Assembly: GCA_963812675.1 (NCBI GenBank)
Contig: CAWEWR010000020.1
Coordinates: 1 to 64,000, forward strand
Length of the DNA stretch: 64,000 bases
Direction: 5' to 3'
From: AP-15 sp963812675
Lineage (GTDB): Bacteria > Pseudomonadota > Alphaproteobacteria > ATCC43930 > CGMCC-115725
Positions 8,200-15,397 of this stretch are shown here, in pieces. Under the pieces are notes generated by a model. That model ran no database searches. It saw only the letters and a program-made list of their open reading frames with translations, and was not told where the DNA came from. How positions within the stretch are numbered: position 1 is the stretch's first letter; the number at the start of each line of letters is the position of its first letter. Made by a program: the position numbers and the translations under genes.

Positions 8200-8787
8200 C
8201 TAGATCGCGCGGCCGCGCAGCTCGTTGTTGGTGCGGCGGTCGCCGCCGAGCCAGCGCGCGAGTTCGCTGTGCGCGTCGGCGCGGCGGATCGCGTCGATCT
8301 CGGCGACGTCTTCCGGATCCTGGGTGAATTCGACGATCAGCCCGTCGGGCGAGGCGACGTAGATCGATTTGCAGTAGCCGTGGTTCGTCTCGCGGTATTT
8401 CTCGCCGGCGCGCTCGAGACGCTGCTTCAATTCCTCGTAGGTCTCGCGCTCGGCCTTGAACGCGATGTGGTCGTAGCGGCCGATTTTGGCCGGCTGCTTG
8501 GCCTGGGTCATCTCGTAGAGCTCGGGATCGGCGAATTGGAAGAAGGCGAGCGCGCCGCCGTCGGCCATCGCGAAGAAGGTATGGCAAAATTCGACCTCGC
8601 GCTGCAGTTCCGCACTGAAGTTCTTCTCGCACCAGGTCGCGACCAGAGGAATCCCGAGCAGATCCTCAAAAAACCGCCGGTTGACCTCATGGTCCTTCAC
8701 CACAAAGGCATTGTGATGCAGGCGCGACGGCAGCTTCGACAACAGTCGTCGGCCTTCTGTCGCGCGGGCGGCTTCGATCGTATCCAT
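8200..8787 (-). CDS. VOC (glyoxalase/bleomycin resistance/extradiol dioxygenase) superfamily protein
   Basis: 195 residues from ATG 8787, chosen because GGAGGG lies about 5 nt upstream of it; an ORF extension to 8814 lacks such a site. The beta-alpha-beta-beta-beta pattern is visible: HHNAFVVKDHEVNRRFFEDLLG, later GRYDHIAFKAE and YVASPDGLIVEFTQDP. The metal ligands His near LHHNAF, His in YDHIAF and Glu in IVEF are present. It may act as a dioxygenase or isomerase-like enzyme; the substrate cannot be said. It is transcribed away from the LLM oxidoreductase gene. Confidence 0.85.
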   Translation of the reverse strand: MDTIEAARATEGRRLLSKLPSRLHHNAFVVKDHEVNRRFFEDLLGIPLVATWCEKNFSAELQREVEFCHTFFAMADGGALAFFQFADPELYEMTQAKQPAKIGRYDHIAFKAERETYEELKQRLERAGEKYRETNHGYCKSIYVASPDGLIVEFTQDPEDVAEIDAIRRADAHSELARWLGGDRRTNNELRGRAI

Positions 8788-8886
8788 TTCATCCCTCCGG
8801 TGGTTTACCGACACGAATTTTCAGCGACGATATCACAAAATGATGCATGCTCGCGCGAACCTTCCGCTCGCAGCTAGGGGAATATC

Positions 8887-9714
8887 GTGAAAGTCAGCGC
8901 AATGATCCGGCTCAGCCCCGGCGCCGAGCCGCACACCCGATTGCTGAGCCGCATCGCCGATTACGCCCGCCGCATCGAGGCCAGCGGGTTTCCCGGGATC
9001 TGGGTCGGGGATTCGATGGGCCGGGGCCGGCCGACGCTCGATCCGCTCACCGCGCTGGCGGCGCTCGCTGCGGTGACCGAGCGCGTCGAACTCGGCATTG
9101 GCGTGCTGCAGGTGTCGTTGCGCCATCCGATCGAGCTCGCCCATCGCGTGCAGTCGGTGCAGGCCTTGTCTGGCGGCCGGCTGCGCCTCGGCGTCGGCAG
9201 CGGCTCGACGCGGGCGGATTTCGAATTGCTCGGCGGCGATTACGACCACCGTTTCCGTACCTTGCGGAATTCGCTCGAGACGATGCATCGGGTGTGGCGC
9301 GGCGAGCCGGTCAACGGCGGCAGCTTGTCGATCTGGCCCGGCTGCGAAGGCGGGCCGCCGATATTGATGGGCGCCTGGCGCAGCCCGCGGTGGATCACCT
9401 ATGCCGCGGAGGAATGCCAGGGCTGGACCCCGTCCGGCCGTTACAGCAGCTGGGAGGATCTCGAAGCCGGCATGCGCATCTACCGCGAAGCAGGCGGCAC
9501 CAACGCCGTCCTCGCCAACGTCGCCGTCGACCTCGCCAATCGGCCCGGATCCGCCGACCTCGCCGCGGCCACCAACGTGGCGCTCGTCTGCCCCCCGGAC
9601 GAGGCGCGCCGCCGGTTGACGCGGATGGAGCAGTTGGGGTTTGAGGAAGTCCTGCTGGTCTCGCATCACAGCGTCCTCGATGAGCTGCAAGAGGTCCGCA
9701 GCTGGGTGGCTTGA
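8887..9714 (+). CDS. LLM-class flavin-dependent oxidoreductase (luciferase-like)
   Basis: 275 residues from GTG 8887, with AGGGGA 6 nt upstream. The fold signature of bacterial luciferase-like monooxygenases and F420-dependent enzymes is visible: SGFPGIWVGDSMGRG near residue 33, VELGIGVLQVSLRHP, the LSGGRLRLGVGSG loop (flavin phosphate region) and GGPPILMGAW. It is likely a cytosolic FMN- or F420-dependent oxidoreductase. An SDR gene follows after 57 nt on the same strand. The cofactor and substrate are not determined by the sequence. Confidence 0.87.
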   Translation: MKVSAMIRLSPGAEPHTRLLSRIADYARRIEASGFPGIWVGDSMGRGRPTLDPLTALAALAAVTERVELGIGVLQVSLRHPIELAHRVQSVQALSGGRLRLGVGSGSTRADFELLGGDYDHRFRTLRNSLETMHRVWRGEPVNGGSLSIWPGCEGGPPILMGAWRSPRWITYAAEECQGWTPSGRYSSWEDLEAGMRIYREAGGTNAVLANVAVDLANRPGSADLAAATNVALVCPPDEARRRLTRMEQLGFEEVLLVSHHSVLDELQEVRSWVA

Positions 9715-9771
9715 CACCGGGAACAGCCGGCGCATGCTTGCTCCAGGTTTCGATCTGAGCCGAGGCACGAG

Positions 9772-10533
9772 ATGATCAGTGCGGATCTGGCCGGCAAGGC
9801 GGTGCTGGTGACCGGGGCGGCCTCCGGCATCGGGCTCGCCGCCGCCGATATCTTTTCACGCTGCGGCGCGACGGTGGCGCTCAACCATTTGCCCGACGAT
9901 CCGCGTGGGCCCGCGGCGGTGGAACGGCTCAAGGCGGAGGGCCGACGGATCGTCGCCGCCCCCGGGGACGTGTCGCGGCCGGGTGAGGCCGAGCGGATGG
10001 TCAGGAATGCGATCGAAGCGCTCGGCCGGCTCGACTTTCTCGTCAACAACGCCGGGACGCCTGCCACCCCGACGCCGATCCCGTTCTCCGACCTCGACGC
10101 TCTGACCGAGGAATTCTGGTCGCGAATTCTGACGACCAACCTGATCGGGCCGTTCCGTTGCGCCCACGCCGCGGTCCCGGCGCTGAAGGCAGCGCATGGC
10201 GCGATCTGCAACACCGCCTCAATCGCCGGCGTTCAGGGCTCGGGCAGCAGCATCCCCTATGCGACGAGCAAGGCGGGCCTCATCAATCTGACCCGCAGCC
10301 TGGCGCGCACTCTGGCGCCCGAAATCCGCGTCAACGCCGTGGCGCCGGGCTTTGTCGACAGCCCATGGAACAAGGACTGGCCGGCGGACCGCAAGGCCGC
10401 CTCGATCGAGCGGACGCCGCTCAAACGCGCCTGCAAGCCCGAGGACATCGCCGAGACGATCTTTTTCCTGTGCGCCGGCGGCGCCATGATCACCGGCCAG
10501 ACGATCATCGTCGACGGCGGCCTAACCCTTTGA
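9772..10533 (+). CDS. SDR family oxidoreductase (classical type)
   Basis: 253 residues; the start has GAGG 6 nt upstream. It has a classical short-chain dehydrogenase layout: nucleotide motif VTGAASGIG (13-21), NNAG (92-95), catalytic Ser150, Tyr163 and Lys167 (YATSK), and a C-terminus ending in GQTIIVDGG, as in FabG-like enzymes. It probably reduces a ketone or oxidises an alcohol with NAD(P)(H). It may be co-transcribed with the LLM oxidoreductase. A palindromic repeat element follows the stop codon. Confidence 0.92.
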   Translation: MISADLAGKAVLVTGAASGIGLAAADIFSRCGATVALNHLPDDPRGPAAVERLKAEGRRIVAAPGDVSRPGEAERMVRNAIEALGRLDFLVNNAGTPATPTPIPFSDLDALTEEFWSRILTTNLIGPFRCAHAAVPALKAAHGAICNTASIAGVQGSGSSIPYATSKAGLINLTRSLARTLAPEIRVNAVAPGFVDSPWNKDWPADRKAASIERTPLKRACKPEDIAETIFFLCAGGAMITGQTIIVDGGLTL

Positions 10534-10558
10534 GGCGCACCTCTTCATCCGGAGCGTG

Positions 10559-10705
10559 GCCCCTCTCCGCCTTGGGGGAGAGGGAGGGGCCCCGGCGCGG
10601 TAGCGACGGGGAGGGTGAGGTGGGCGGCGCAGTAGTTCGGAATTGGAACCCCCCACCTCACCCCAACCCTCTCCGCCCCCAGGGGCGGAGAGGGAGGATA
10701 TCTAA
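10559..10705. repeat. Composite palindromic intergenic repeat, diverged copy
   Basis: It contains CCCCTCTCCGCC-TTGG-GGGAGAGGG, then GGGAGGGTGAGGTGGG matched by CCCACCTCACCCCAACCCTC, and a second CTCTCCGCCCC/GGGGCGGAGAG hairpin. It has the same organisation as the copies at 5.6, 24.3 and 54.1 kb but uses CTCCGCC rather than CTCCCGC. It lies between the SDR and the DsbA-like gene and may act as a transcript boundary. Confidence 0.7.
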
Positions 10706-10729
10706 GGCGACCACCTAGCTAGGAGGAGC

Positions 10730-11356
10730 ATGCAAATGGACGAGCCGATCACACTGGAGATCTTCACCGACTACGTCTGACCCTGGTGCTATCTCAGTAC
10801 CGTGCGTATTGAAAAGCTGAAGCAGACGTTCGACGTGCACACCGTCCTGGTGCATTTCCCGTTGCACCCGGAGACGCCGGCGGAAGGCCGCTCGATGGCG
10901 GAGCTCTATGCCGGGCGAAACGTGGACCCGGAAGCCATGTATGCTCGCATGAAAGGGCTGATGGATGCCGAGGGGCTTCCTTATGGCCGGCGCACCCACA
11001 CCTACAACAGCCGGCTCGCTCAAGAGCTCGGGAAATGGGCCGACACCCAACCGGGCGGCGAGGCAATCCACGAGGCCCTCTACAAGGCCTATTTTGTCGA
11101 TACCCGCAACATCGGTGATCCCGAGATCCTTGTTGAAATCGCGCAATCGGTCGGGCTTCCGGGGGAAGAGGCGCGCCAAATGCTGGCGGAGCGCCGGTTC
11201 AAGGACGCAGTCGACGCCGATTGGGCGAAATCGCGCCAATGGGGGGTGACCGGCGTGCCGACTTTCGTCGCGGCCCGCTATGGGGTCGTCGGCGCGCAAC
11301 CCTATGAGGCGCTGGAGCAGCTGATGGAGAAAGCCGGCGCGCCGCGCCGCGCCTAG
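10730..11356 (+). CDS. DsbA/FrnE-like thiol oxidoreductase with an in-frame TGA (probable selenocysteine) in the U-P-W-C active site
   Basis: AGGAGG at 10721-10726 precedes ATG 10730 (a second in-frame ATG is at 10736). The frame reads MQMDEPITLEIFTDYV, then TGA at 10778-10780, then PWCYLSTVRIEKL, and runs open to TAG at 11356: 208 residues counting the TGA codon. Family members have C-P-W-C at this place, so the TGA replaces the first, nucleophilic cysteine; Cys20 remains. The rest of the thioredoxin/DsbA fold looks intact, including the cis-proline loop GVTGVPTFV. A hairpin with bacterial SECIS properties begins 13 nt after the TGA. The likely product is a cytosolic selenoprotein dithiol oxidoreductase. 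The alternative is a TGC-to-TGA nonsense mutation. A gene caller would start at GTG 10802 and lose the active site. A cyclase gene follows after 3 nt. Confidence 0.75.
10794..10812 (+). promoter_or_regulatory. Candidate bacterial SECIS element
   Basis: RNA stem UCAGUAC (10794-10800) pairs with GUAUUGA (10806-10812) through seven base pairs, one of them G-U. The 5-nt apical loop is CGUGC. The loop begins 21 nt after the last base of the TGA and has G at its second position followed by U. That matches the general bacterial SECIS model: short stem, small loop with G in the first two bases, about 16-37 nt from the UGA. It lies inside the coding sequence, as bacterial SECIS elements do. Confidence 0.55.
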
Positions 11357-11359
11357 CTG

Positions 11360-12610
11360 ATGTCCGAGCCGCGGCCGATCAGCTTTGACGCCCCGCTCGG
11401 GCAGCGCATCATCGAGCTGCACGTCTGGGCGGTGCGACAGGGGTTGTTCGGCACGGGCGCTGCAGAGCTGTTCGACGGCTTCTGTCGGCGTCTGGTGCTC
11501 GGCGGGCTGCCGCTGTGGCGCGCCTCGGCGGCGATGCGGACCTTGCATCCGCAATGGGGTGGGTACAGCTATCTCTGGCGTCGCGATCTCAATGCGATCG
11601 AGCCCTCACAGTTCGGACGCGACAACGAGAATACTCAGGGTTGGTTGACGAGCCCGTTCGCCTATCTGGTGGGTCAAGCAGAAGCCGGCGGCGATCCTTG
11701 GCTGCATATGCGTCGACGGCTGGCGGGGCCGGAGGCGCTCCTCGATTTTCCGCTGCTCGAAGAGCTCGCCAGGGAGGGCGGCACCGACTATTTCGCCCAA
11801 ATCGTCCGTTTCGGGCCGGAAGGCGACGCCTCGCGCGGAACCGGCATCGCCTATTCTTTTACGACCGACCGCCAAGAGGGTTTTGGTGAGGACGACCTCA
11901 CCCTGTTGCGGGCCGTACTGCCGGCGCTGTCGCTGGCGATGATGGCGCATGCCGGCCACACGATCGCTTCGGGCCTCCTCGAAGCTTATCTCGGCAGCGA
12001 CGCCGGGCGGCGGGTCCATGCCGGAGCGGTGGAGCGCGGCTCGGTCGAGAGCATCCGCGCCGTGCTGTGGTTCGCCGACATTCGAGGTTTCACGACGCTC
12101 GCCGACAGCAACCCGGGTCTGGATGTCATCGAGTTGCTCGACGAGGTGTTCGAGACATTGACCGCCCCATTGCGTTCGCGTGGCGGGCAGGTGTTGAAGT
12201 TCATGGGCGACGGCATGCTTGCGATCTTTCCGCTGCTGGCGGAGACACAAGCCGAGAGCTGCCGCGATGCAATCGACGCCGCAAGAGAGGCAATGCACAC
12301 CCTGGACCGCATCAATCGCGCACGGGTCGAGGCGTGCAAACCGGTCGCCGAAGTCGACCTCGCGCTCCATATCGGGGAAGTATTGTACGGCAATGTCGGC
12401 GCCGCCGATCGCCTCGATTTCACGGTAATCGGGCCGGCCGTCAACGAGGCGGCGCGTATTGAAACACTGTGCGAGCCGTTGGGACGCAAGGTGCTGGTCT
12501 CCGCCGAGTTTGCCGCCGCGGCCCCCAACTGCAACGACCTCCAGCCCCTCGGGCAGCATCGGCTGCGTGGGGTTCGCGAGCCCCGCGCGATCTATGGGCT
12601 AAATCTGTAG
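11360..12610 (+). CDS. Class III adenylate/guanylate cyclase with N-terminal sensor-like region
   Basis: 416 residues; ATG lies 3 nt after the DsbA-like stop, so translation is probably coupled. The N-terminal 220 residues show no membrane helix and no sure domain (a PHWGGYSYLWRRD-like segment resembles other cyclase N-termini of this type). The cyclase domain occupies about 230-416: metal aspartates in VLWFADIRGFTTL and KFMGDGMLAIFP, the LHIGEVLYGNVG segment, and NEAARIE near the end. A soluble enzyme making a cyclic nucleotide second messenger is likely. Pairing with a redox-active selenoprotein could suggest redox input, but this is inference. Confidence 0.88.
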   Translation: MSEPRPISFDAPLGQRIIELHVWAVRQGLFGTGAAELFDGFCRRLVLGGLPLWRASAAMRTLHPQWGGYSYLWRRDLNAIEPSQFGRDNENTQGWLTSPFAYLVGQAEAGGDPWLHMRRRLAGPEALLDFPLLEELAREGGTDYFAQIVRFGPEGDASRGTGIAYSFTTDRQEGFGEDDLTLLRAVLPALSLAMMAHAGHTIASGLLEAYLGSDAGRRVHAGAVERGSVESIRAVLWFADIRGFTTLADSNPGLDVIELLDEVFETLTAPLRSRGGQVLKFMGDGMLAIFPLLAETQAESCRDAIDAAREAMHTLDRINRARVEACKPVAEVDLALHIGEVLYGNVGAADRLDFTVIGPAVNEAARIETLCEPLGRKVLVSAEFAAAAPNCNDLQPLGQHRLRGVREPRAIYGLNL

Positions 12611-12677
12611 GCTCGATCGGTTGCGCGGCGCGGTTTGGGTCGGCTAAGGTCCGCACGCCTTCTAGGGGAGCATCGCC

Positions 12678-13055
12678 GTGACAAAGCTGATTGCCTTCTG
12701 TGCCTTGACCGGTTTGCTGGCTGTCGCCGGCTGCGCCAGCCAGCAGCAGCTGGTCGGACAAAAGGAGGATCTTCTCGCCGCGGCAGGGTTCCAGATCAGG
12801 ACCGCCGATAGCCCGCAGCGCCTCACGGCGATGCGCAGCCTGCCGCCAAACAAATTCGTCACCCGAATCGTGAACGGTCAGCCGGTGTACCTGTATGCCG
12901 ACCCCCTGGTCTGCAGATGCGTCTATTTCGGCACGCAGCAGAACTGGGCGGCGTATCGGCAGGAAGTCTTCGCCAAGCAACTGGCGGACGAGGCCCAGAT
13001 GACCGCGATGATGAACGAGAGCGCGTGGGAATGGGGACCCTGGGGCTGGCCCTGA
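12678..13055 (+). CDS. Small lipoprotein of unknown function
   Basis: 125 residues from GTG 12678, with AGGGGAG about 7 nt upstream. A lipoprotein signal with lipobox LAVAGC predicts lipidation at Cys19, followed by ASQQQLVGQKEDLLAAAGF. The mature part has an AGFQIRTADSPQR segment, CRC near residue 80, and a Trp-rich end (WEWGPWGWP). Similar small lipoproteins are widespread in alphaproteobacteria without known roles. It is convergent with, and abuts, the small exported protein gene at 13056. Confidence 0.8.
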   Translation: MTKLIAFCALTGLLAVAGCASQQQLVGQKEDLLAAAGFQIRTADSPQRLTAMRSLPPNKFVTRIVNGQPVYLYADPLVCRCVYFGTQQNWAAYRQEVFAKQLADEAQMTAMMNESAWEWGPWGWP

Positions 13056-13403
13056 TCAGCCTTCCTTGGTGAACCCCTTGGCGCGCATGCAGTTGTCGAG
13101 GACCTGATCGGCATAGCCGCCGGCCTGCCGGCGCATCGACTGCGCTTCGATATTCTGGGTCCCGCCGAGTTGCCAGTTTCGGCCGAGCGTCGCATTGATA
13201 TCGGCGTTGATGCCTTGTTCGTTTGCGAGCGCGGCATTGGCCTGGGCATTGCAGTCGGCGAGCTCGCGGGCAATGGTCTGATCGTCTGCGCCCGTCTTAA
13301 CCCAATTTGTCGCTGTCGGGGTCTGCCCGGCGCACACCGTCAGCAGAAAGCAGCCGAGCGCGGCGCCGGCGGCGGGCAGGGGGCGGCGGCTACGAATGAT
13401 CAT
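13056..13403 (-). CDS. Small exported protein of unknown function
   Basis: 115 residues from ATG 13403, with GAGGAG 7 nt upstream; the longer frame from 13439 lacks a site. The N-terminus (MIIRSRRPLPAAGAALGCFLLTVCAG) looks like a signal or lipoprotein signal (LLTVCAG). The mature region contains DDQTIARELADCNAQANAAL and ends with DNCMRAKGFTKEG. The paired cysteines (ADCNAQA and DNCMRAKG) recall small periplasmic glycine-zipper/lipoprotein families, but no firm assignment is possible. It lies 10 nt behind the racemase-like gene, so the two may be one transcript. Confidence 0.7.
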   Translation of the reverse strand: MIIRSRRPLPAAGAALGCFLLTVCAGQTPTATNWVKTGADDQTIARELADCNAQANAALANEQGINADINATLGRNWQLGGTQNIEAQSMRRQAGGYADQVLDNCMRAKGFTKEG

Positions 13404-13413
13404 CGGCAACTCC

Positions 13414-14154
13414 TCATCCTGAAGGATGGCCGAATTCACGCGGGATCAGACCGGAGTGGAACCAGGTCACAAAGGTGTAGATGCTGAATACCGGGAGGCG
13501 CAAGCGCTGCGACAGGGCACGAGCATAGGGCACCATGTTGGTGCATTCGAGAAGCACCGCGCCAATGCCGTCGTGGCTTGCGACGAGCCGGTCGCCGGCC
13601 GCAAGTATGTCGCGCTCGGCCGCGGCGACATCGAGCCGCTCCTCGTCGTTGAGCATGACGCGGGTGAACTCGCTGCCGTCATCGGTGCCGACGACCGGTG
13701 TCCCGGGATCCGCGCCGGCAGCGCGTAAATGCTCTTCGGTGAGGTTTGCCGCGCTTACCGTGAGAACGCCGACCCGCTTGCCGGGCGGCAGCACGCGTTC
13801 GATGAACGGGATCTGCATGAGGCTCGAGGTCGCGACCGGCACGCCGACATGCGCCGCGATCTCCCGCTGATAAAGCGACAGGAACCCGCAGGTCGTCGTG
13901 ATGCCGTCGGCGCCGAGACGAACGAGCTCGTCGGCGGCGGCGAGGAATTCATCCAGCAGGCCCTCGGAACGTTCGCACACGACCCGGCGCGGCGAGGCGC
14001 CTGGCACAACCCTGTAAAGGACTGGAAACGGCCAAGTCTCGGCATTACCCATATCGCCGGGAATGCGCGGGAACCGCGTCTCCAGCATCAGAATGCCTAC
14101 CCTTGCGCCGTACAGCGTCTTGCCACCCCAGGCGATCCGCGTTCTTTCAGTCAT
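13414..14154 (-). CDS. Aspartate/glutamate (hydantoin) racemase-like protein
   Basis: 246 residues. The two catalytic cysteines expected of the Asp/Glu racemase superfamily are seen in GITTTCGFLSLYQ (about residue 88) and LLECTNMVPY (about 205). The order of strands and the VGVLTVSAANLTEEHL segment fit the family. The enzyme could racemise or isomerise an amino acid or hydantoin, or be a decarboxylase-type homologue; the substrate is open. It is followed after 10 nt by the small exported protein gene and is divergent from the cupin gene. Confidence 0.82.
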   Translation of the reverse strand: MTERTRIAWGGKTLYGARVGILMLETRFPRIPGDMGNAETWPFPVLYRVVPGASPRRVVCERSEGLLDEFLAAADELVRLGADGITTTCGFLSLYQREIAAHVGVPVATSSLMQIPFIERVLPPGKRVGVLTVSAANLTEEHLRAAGADPGTPVVGTDDGSEFTRVMLNDEERLDVAAAERDILAAGDRLVASHDGIGAVLLECTNMVPYARALSQRLRLPVFSIYTFVTWFHSGLIPREFGHPSG

Positions 14155-14204
14155 GCATCAGCCTAGCACATAATGCTTCTGGAAACTCAGATGTGGAGGA
14201 GACC

Positions 14205-14687
14205 ATGTCGGATGCGACCAAGCCGGCGGCAATCGAAGCCGCAGCCGTGCCGCCCGCCCGCGCCAGCCGCGGCTACCCCGAGCCGTTCGCCGCACGGGTC
14301 GCCGGGAGAGAACGGCGGGTGCTCGGCGATGTGTTCGGGTTGACCAGTTTCGGGGTGAACCTAACGCGGTTGCCGCCCGGCGGCATGTCGGCGCTGCGCC
14401 ACACGCATATGCGTGAGGATGAGTTTATCTACATCGTCGAGGGCGAACCCGTGCTCGTGACCAATGCCGGCGAGACGCCTCTTCGTCCCGGCATGTGCGC
14501 CGGCTTCAAAGCCGGCTCGGGCGACGCCCACCACCTGATCAACCGGAGCAGCCGCGACGTGGTCTATTTGGAGATCGGCGACCGCAATCCCGGAGATACG
14601 GTGATCTACCCGGACGACGACATCGGCAGAGCGCTCACCCCAAGCGGCGAGCGCGTCTTCGTGCATCGGGACGGCACGCCCTATTGA
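14205..14687 (+). CDS. Cupin-domain protein
   Basis: 160 residues from ATG 14205, which has GGAGGAG 3-6 nt upstream; the frame extends further upstream but without a site. Cupin motif 1 is clear: HTHMREDEFIYIVEGE carries the HxH and Glu metal ligands. Motif 2 follows as LRPGMCAGFKAG with a late His in DAHHLINRS. A single-domain cupin with a bound metal is likely. Such proteins act as isomerases, dioxygenases or small-molecule binders; no substrate can be assigned. The 3' end overlaps the convergent DUF502 gene by 7 nt. Confidence 0.85.
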   Translation: MSDATKPAAIEAAAVPPARASRGYPEPFAARVAGRERRVLGDVFGLTSFGVNLTRLPPGGMSALRHTHMREDEFIYIVEGEPVLVTNAGETPLRPGMCAGFKAGSGDAHHLINRSSRDVVYLEIGDRNPGDTVIYPDDDIGRALTPSGERVFVHRDGTPY

Positions 14688-15349
14688 GACGCCGAGTCTC
14701 GCGATGGCGCACGCTCCGCGTCACTCTCGACGATTTGCGGCGAGGTTACGCCCATCGATACATAGATGCTCATCAGGGTTTCCACCCCGATATTTGCGGG
14801 CTTGACCCAGGCGGCCGGGACATAAATCAACGCGCCTCCGACCGGCACCGGCGCGGAAGGGACGAGGACCACATGGTAAGGCTGGCCGCCGATCAGGATC
14901 GGTCTGGGCATCGGCAATAGCCCCAGAACCCCGGCGCCGCCGTCGCCGCCAAAGAAACACCAGACCGGGCTCATGCTTTTCAGCCCGTCCTCCTCCCTTC
15001 TGTCCATGATCGCGACAAATCGCTGGGTGACATCGTACAGGTTGCGGACCAAAGGGATGCGCTGCATCAAGGAATCGATCAGCAGACGAACCCGACTTTC
15101 CAGGCGGGATTCGACGGTGACTCCAAGAAGATAAATCAGCCCGATCACAACGATCGCACCAAGCGCATAAGCTACAATCGGCGAGTCCGACAAGCGAAAC
15201 CCGATCGAGAGCAAGATGCGCCCTATCGCGCCGTCCGGACCGACGTAGGCGTAAATAAACGTGCCGACCCATAGGATGACGGTAATCGTCACGGCGAGCG
15301 GCAACAGGACGAAGAACCCGGCCAGAAAAGTACGGAAGCGACTGATCAT
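14681..15349 (-). CDS. DUF502 family membrane protein
   Basis: 222 residues. Two N-terminal membrane helices (about 8-34 and 55-80) and the segments SRVRLLIDSLMQRIPLVRNL and YDVTQRFVAIM match the DUF502 family of inner-membrane proteins found across bacteria and plants. The conserved VVLVPSAPVPVGGALIYVPA part is present. The family has no settled biochemical function. It is transcribed toward the cupin gene and is separated by about 50 nt from the end of the RND pump gene (18.6-15.4 kb), also on this strand. Confidence 0.87.
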   Translation of the reverse strand: MISRFRTFLAGFFVLLPLAVTITVILWVGTFIYAYVGPDGAIGRILLSIGFRLSDSPIVAYALGAIVVIGLIYLLGVTVESRLESRVRLLIDSLMQRIPLVRNLYDVTQRFVAIMDRREEDGLKSMSPVWCFFGGDGGAGVLGLLPMPRPILIGGQPYHVVLVPSAPVPVGGALIYVPAAWVKPANIGVETLMSIYVSMGVTSPQIVESDAERAPSRDSASQ

Positions 15350-15397
15350 CTGACACCAAACGCGAATACCCCGGGCTTAAATATCCGGCAGGCCGCC

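Noticed and set aside
10785..10801. Alternative hairpin GGUGCU/AGUACC right after the TGA as the SECIS element
   Set aside because: Its AUCUC loop has no G and begins only 11 nt from the TGA, too near for the bacterial SECIS model; the 10794-10812 hairpin fits better.
10802..11356. A shorter DsbA-like protein starting at GTG 10802
   Set aside because: No ribosome site precedes it, and it would lack the first strand and the active site, while a strong AGGAGG-led frame lies upstream.
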